Shown here piece after piece: positions 60,145-64,000 of a stretch of 64,000 bases of DNA. Position 1 is the first letter of the stretch; every line of letters starts with the position of its first letter. This stretch comes from Achromobacter xylosoxidans (lineage in GTDB: Bacteria; Pseudomonadota; Gammaproteobacteria; Burkholderiales; Burkholderiaceae_B): NCBI RefSeq assembly GCF_014490035.1, contig NZ_CP061008.1:6634001-6698000 (forward strand). Direction: 5' to 3'. A model generated the notes under the pieces. That model was given only the letters and a program-made list of their open reading frames with translations, searched no databases and had not been told where the DNA came from. A program made the position numbers and the translations under genes.

Positions 60145-60183
60145 CAAAAAAAAGGCCGCTGATTTGCATCAGCGGCCTTTTTG
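60145..60183. terminator. Bidirectional terminator between tssQ-like gene and rpoC
   Basis: AAAGGCCGCTGAT and ATCAGCGGCCTTT (60151-60180) form a 13-base perfect stem with a TTGC loop. A runs on the left and T runs on the right let it end both tssQ (+) and rpoC (-). Confidence 0.9.
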
Positions 60184-60237
60184 ATTCCGGGCATGCCGCG
60201 CCGGACTGCGCGCGGCATCCCTGCCGGGTGTTTCCGC

Positions 60238-63200
60238 TTATTCGGCGGAATCCTCGGCGCCCAGGTCGGAAGCCGGCGTTTCCGCATCCGAGCCCACCGT
60301 GACCGGCGAGTCTTCGAACGGGTTGGCCAGCTGGCGGGCGGCTTCGCGTTCCGCAGCCTCCAGCGCTTCCTTGTCCCTGCGGGCATGGTGGTAAGCCAGG
60401 CCGGTACCGGCCGGGATCAGGCGGCCGACGATGACGTTTTCCTTCAAGCCGCGCAGGTCGTCGCGCTTGCCCATGATGGCGGCTTCGGTCAGGACCCGGG
60501 TGGTTTCCTGGAACGAAGCGGCCGAGATGAACGAGTCGGTCGACAGCGAGGCCTTGGTGATACCCAGCAGCACGTTGTCGTAGCTGGCCGGACGGCGGTC
60601 TTCAGCCGTGACGCGGTCGTTCTCGTTCAACAGCTCGGAGCGCTCGACCTGCTCGCCCGGGATGAACTCGGTATCGCCGGCGTCGACGATGTTCACGCGG
60701 CGCAGCATCTGGCGGACGATCACTTCAATATGCTTGTCGTTGATCTTCACGCCCTGCAGACGGTACACGTCCTGCACTTCGTCGACGATGTACGTCGCCA
60801 GCTTCTCGATGCCTTGCAGGCGCAGGATGTCGTGGGGATCGGCCGGGCCGTCCACGATCATTTCGCCCTTGTTCACCACTTGGCCGTCGTGCACCAGAAC
60901 CTGCTTTTCCTTCGGAATCAGGAACTCGTGGCTCACGCCTTCCAGGTCGGTGATGACCAGACGCTGCTTGCCCTTGGTGTCCTTGCCGAACGAGACCGTG
61001 CCGGTGACGTCGGCGAGCATGCCGGCATCCTTCGGCGAACGGGCTTCGAACAGCTCGGCCACGCGCGGCAGACCGCCGGTAATGTCGCGGGTCTTTTGCG
61101 ATTCTTGCGGAATACGCGCCAGAACTTCACCCACGGCAACCTGCTGGCCGTCACGCACCGTGATCAGCGCGCCCACCGGGAACGAGATGTTCACCGAGTG
61201 ATCGGTGCCGGCGATCTTAACGTCTTCGCCGTTCTCGTTGACCAGCTTGATCTGCGGACGCATGACGATCTTGCCGCCACGGGTCTTCGGCGTGATGACG
61301 ACGAGCGTCGACAGGCCGGTGACTTCGTCCACCTGCTTGGCAACGGTCACGCCTTCTTCGATGTTCTCGAAGCGGACGGCGCCGCCGTATTCCGACACGA
61401 TCGGACGGGTCAGCGGATCCCACGTCGCCAGACGCGCGCCAGCCTTCACGGCTTCGCCATCGCCAACCAGCACGGTCGCGCCGTACGGGATCTTGTGGCG
61501 TTCGCGTTCGCGGCCGTTGTCGTCGAAGATCGCCAGTTCGCCGGAGCGCGAGATCGCCACGCGTTCGCCCTTGGCGTTGGTGACGTAGCGCATCGTGCTG
61601 GCAAAGCCGACGGTACCGCTGGACTTGGTTTCCACCGCGCTGGCCAGGGCCGAACGCGACGCCGCGCCACCGATGTGGAACGTACGCATCGTCAGCTGCG
61701 TGCCCGGTTCACCGATGGACTGAGCGGCGATGACGCCAACCGCTTCGCCCTGGTTGACCGGCGAGCCGCGGCCGAGGTCGCGGCCGTAGCAGTGCGCGCA
61801 CAGACCGTGGCGCGTTTCGCAAGTCAGCGGCGTGCGGACCTTGACTTCGTCCACGCCGATGCGGTCGATGGTGTCGACCATGTCTTCGTCCAGCAGGGTG
61901 CCGGCGACGATGGCCGTTTCCTGCGTGTCCGGGTTGACGATATCAACGGCAGCCACACGACCCAGGATGCGATCGCGCAACGGTTCAATGACTTCACCGC
62001 CTTCGACCAGGGCCTTCATGTTGTAGCCCTGCGAGGTGCCGCAATCGTCCTCGGTAATCACCAAGTCTTGCGTCACGTCGACCAGACGACGAGTCAGGTA
62101 ACCCGAGTTGGCGGTCTTCAGTGCCGTATCGGCCAGACCCTTACGCGCGCCGTGAGTCGAGATGAAGTACTGGAGTACGTTCAGGCCTTCACGGAAGTTC
62201 GCGGTAATCGGCGTTTCGATAATCGAGCCGTCCGGCTTGGCCATCAGGCCGCGCATACCGGCCAGCTGGCGGATCTGGGCGGCCGAACCGCGGGCGCCCG
62301 AGTCAGCCATCATGTAGATGGAGTTGAACGATTCCTGGCGCACTTCTTCGCCGTGACGGTTGATCACGGGCTCGGTGGCCAGTTGTTCCATCATCGCCTT
62401 GCCGACCTTGTCGCCGGCCTTGCCCCAGATGTCCACCACGTTGTTGTAGCGTTCCTGGGACGTGACCAGACCCGACGAGTACTGCTTGTCGATTTCCTTC
62501 ACTTCGCGGCTGGCTTCGGCCAGGATGCCTTCCTTGGCGGTCGGGATCAGCATGTCGCCCATGGCGATGGAGATACCGCCGCGCGTGGCCAGGCGGAAGC
62601 CCGACTGCATCAGCTTGTCAGCGAAGATCACCGTGTCGCGCAGGCCGCAGCGGCGGAACGACTGGTTGATCAGGCGCGAGATTTCCTTCTTCTTCAGCGC
62701 CTTGTTCAGCACCGTGAAGGGCAGGCCCTTGGGCAGGATTTCGGACAGCAGCGCGCGGCCGACCGTCGTCTCGTGACGGCGGATCACCGGCTGCCATTCG
62801 CCGTTCTCATCGCGCTCGTGTTCCTTCAGGCGCACGGTGATGCGCGACTGCAGTTCGACTTCGCCGTTGTCGTAGGCGCGCTGCACTTCAGCGACGTCGG
62901 TGAAGAAGATGCCTTCGCCGCGGCCGTTGATGCGCTCGCGCGTCGTGTAGTACAGACCCAGCACGATGTCCTGGGACGGCACGATCGACGGTTCGCCGTT
63001 GGCCGGGAACAGCACGTTGTTGGAGGCCAGCATCAGCGTGCGCGCTTCCAGCTGGGCTTCCAGCGACAGCGGCACGTGCACGGCCATCTGGTCACCGTCG
63101 AAGTCTGCGTTGAACGCCGCGCAAACCAGCGGGTGCAGCTGGATGGCCTTGCCTTCGATCAGGACCGGCTCGAACGCCTGGATGCCCAAACGGTGCAGCG

Positions 63201-64000
63201 TGGGCGCACGGTTCAGCATGACCGGGTGTTCGCGGATGACTTCTTCCAGGATGTCCCAGACCACCGGTTCCTGGCTTTCCACCAGCTTCTTGGCAGCCTT
63301 GATGGTCGTGGCCAGGCCCATCATCTCCAGACGATTGAAGATGAACGGCTTGAACAGTTCCAGGGCCATCAGCTTGGGCAGGCCGCACTGATGCAGCTTG
63401 AGCTGCGGACCCACCACGATGACCGAACGGCCCGAGTAGTCGACGCGCTTGCCCAGCAGGTTCTGACGGAAACGACCGCTCTTGCCCTTGATCATGTCGG
63501 CCAGGGACTTGAGCTGGCGCTTGTTGGCGCCCGTCATGGCCTTGCCGCGGCGACCGTTGTCCAGCAGCGAGTCGACGGCTTCCTGCAGCATCCGCTTTTC
63601 GTTGCGCAGGATGATTTCCGGAGCCTTCAGCTCCAGCAGGCGCTTCAAGCGGTTGTTGCGGTTGATGACGCGGCGGTACAGGTCGTTCAGGTCGGAGGTC
63701 GCGAAGCGGCCGCCGTCCAGCGGCACCAGCGGACGCAGGTCCGGCGGCAGCACGGGCAGCACTTCCATGACCATCCACTCGGCCTTGATGCCGGACTTCT
63801 GGAAGCCTTCCAGCACCTTCAGGCGCTTGGAGATCTTCTTGATCTTGGCTTCCGAGCTGGTGGCCTTCAGTTCGCCGCGCAGCGTTTCCACTTCGCGGTC
63901 GATGTCGATGGTGCGCAGCAGTTCGCGCACGGCTTCCGCGCCCATCAGGGCACGGAAGTCGTCGCCGTACTCTTCGGTCTTGGCGAGGAAATCGTCATCC
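60238..64000 (-). CDS. rpoC: RNA polymerase beta' subunit (N-terminus beyond the window)
   Basis: About 1253 residues are visible; the frame is open to the last base ([20 protein letters not shown]), so roughly the first 150 residues, including the N-terminal zinc site, lie outside. The catalytic metal motif [12 protein letters not shown], the second zinc site ([14 protein letters not shown] with the earlier CGTSQG) and the trigger/bridge region ([18 protein letters not shown]) are intact. It is followed by a terminator. The str genes that often follow rpoBC are displaced by the 7-kb signalling block. Confidence 0.98.
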   Translation of the reverse strand, partial: DDDFLAKTEEYGDDFRALMGAEAVRELLRTIDIDREVETLRGELKATSSEAKIKKISKRLKVLEGFQKSGIKAEWMVMEVLPVLPPDLRPLVPLDGGRFATSDLNDLYRRVINRNNRLKRLLELKAPEIILRNEKRMLQEAVDSLLDNGRRGKAMTGANKRQLKSLADMIKGKSGRFRQNLLGKRVDYSGRSVIVVGPQLKLHQCGLPKLMALELFKPFIFNRLEMMGLATTIKAAKKLVESQEPVVWDILEEVIREHPVMLNRAPTLHRLGIQAFEPVLIEGKAIQLHPLVCAAFNADFDGDQMAVHVPLSLEAQLEARTLMLASNNVLFPANGEPSIVPSQDIVLGLYYTTRERINGRGEGIFFTDVAEVQRAYDNGEVELQSRITVRLKEHERDENGEWQPVIRRHETTVGRALLSEILPKGLPFTVLNKALKKKEISRLINQSFRRCGLRDTVIFADKLMQSGFRLATRGGISIAMGDMLIPTAKEGILAEASREVKEIDKQYSSGLVTSQERYNNVVDIWGKAGDKVGKAMMEQLATEPVINRHGEEVRQESFNSIYMMADSGARGSAAQIRQLAGMRGLMAKPDGSIIETPITANFREGLNVLQYFISTHGARKGLADTALKTANSGYLTRRLVDVTQDLVITEDDCGTSQGYNMKALVEGGEVIEPLRDRILGRVAAVDIVNPDTQETAIVAGTLLDEDMVDTIDRIGVDEVKVRTPLTCETRHGLCAHCYGRDLGRGSPVNQGEAVGVIAAQSIGEPGTQLTMRTFHIGGAASRSALASAVETKSSGTVGFASTMRYVTNAKGERVAISRSGELAIFDDNGRERERHKIPYGATVLVGDGEAVKAGARLATWDPLTRPIVSEYGGAVRFENIEEGVTVAKQVDEVTGLSTLVVITPKTRGGKIVMRPQIKLVNENGEDVKIAGTDHSVNISFPVGALITVRDGQQVAVGEVLARIPQESQKTRDITGGLPRVAELFEARSPKDAGMLADVTGTVSFGKDTKGKQRLVITDLEGVSHEFLIPKEKQVLVHDGQVVNKGEMIVDGPADPHDILRLQGIEKLATYIVDEVQDVYRLQGVKINDKHIEVIVRQMLRRVNIVDAGDTEFIPGEQVERSELLNENDRVTAEDRRPASYDNVLLGITKASLSTDSFISAASFQETTRVLTEAAIMGKRDDLRGLKENVIVGRLIPAGTGLAYHHARRDKEALEAAEREAARQLANPFEDSPVTVGSDAETPASDLGAEDSAE

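Overview
The window is GC-rich chromosomal DNA of a betaproteobacterium. Gene content and protein sequences fit family Alcaligenaceae (Bordetella/Achromobacter type). The pointers are the ResB/CcsB (System II) cytochrome c maturation genes next to a cytochrome c4, engB and hemB; the complete str, S10, spc and alpha ribosomal gene series; LivM-LivG fusion transporters; and an LpxO-type lipid A hydroxylase. The species cannot be fixed from the sequence alone.

Layout. 1-3975 (+): three overlapping or abutting type VI secretion accessory genes (DUF2169 plus pentapeptide repeats, a second pentapeptide protein, and a DUF4150 PAAR-like protein). 3991-8265 (-): ccsB, resB and cytochrome c4. 8507-10143 (+): engB and hemB. 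10201-11184 (-): an EamA-type exporter. 11224-18478 (-): a catabolic/uptake operon (flavoprotein dehydrogenase, SDR, branched-chain-type ABC transporter) facing a divergent IclR regulator (18632-19480, +). 19586-21822 (-): dsbD and cutA. 21945-22382 (+): a HIT protein.

22456-52585 (-) is the translation superlocus. Read in the transcribed direction it runs rpsL, rpsG, fusA, tuf, rpsJ / rplC, rplD, rplW, rplB, rpsS, rplV, rpsC, rplP, rpmC, rpsQ // rplN, rplX, rplE, rpsN, rpsH, rplF, rplR, rpsE, rpmD, rplO, secY, infA, rpmJ, rpsM, rpsK, rpsD, rpoA, rplQ. The normal gene order is kept but it is broken in two places. After rpsJ there is a terminator, a 445-base gap, a promoter and a structured leader before rplC. 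After rpsQ there is a terminator and then about 11 kb of non-ribosomal genes before rplN, which has its own promoter and a roughly 250-base leader. The inserted block carries two secreted coiled-coil proteins, a second branched-chain-type ABC transporter with an alpha/beta hydrolase and an AraC regulator, an aldehyde dehydrogenase and the LpxO-like dioxygenase.

53135-60128 lies between rpsL and rpoC, which are often near neighbours in betaproteobacteria. It holds an envelope-signalling block: a response regulator with a degenerate receiver, a canonical OmpR-type regulator, a LysM-FecR secreted protein, a CHASE2 histidine kinase, an N-lobe-less pseudokinase with a C-terminal PEGA domain, and a TssQ-type lipoprotein. 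60238-64000 (-) is rpoC, cut by the window end. The signalling block is the best candidate here for an undescribed system: a canonical two-component pair with extra atypical partners, and a lipoprotein of a family linked to type VI secretion. That link is inference from gene order and domain content.

I saw no tRNA or rRNA genes, CRISPR arrays, insertion sequences or prophage genes.
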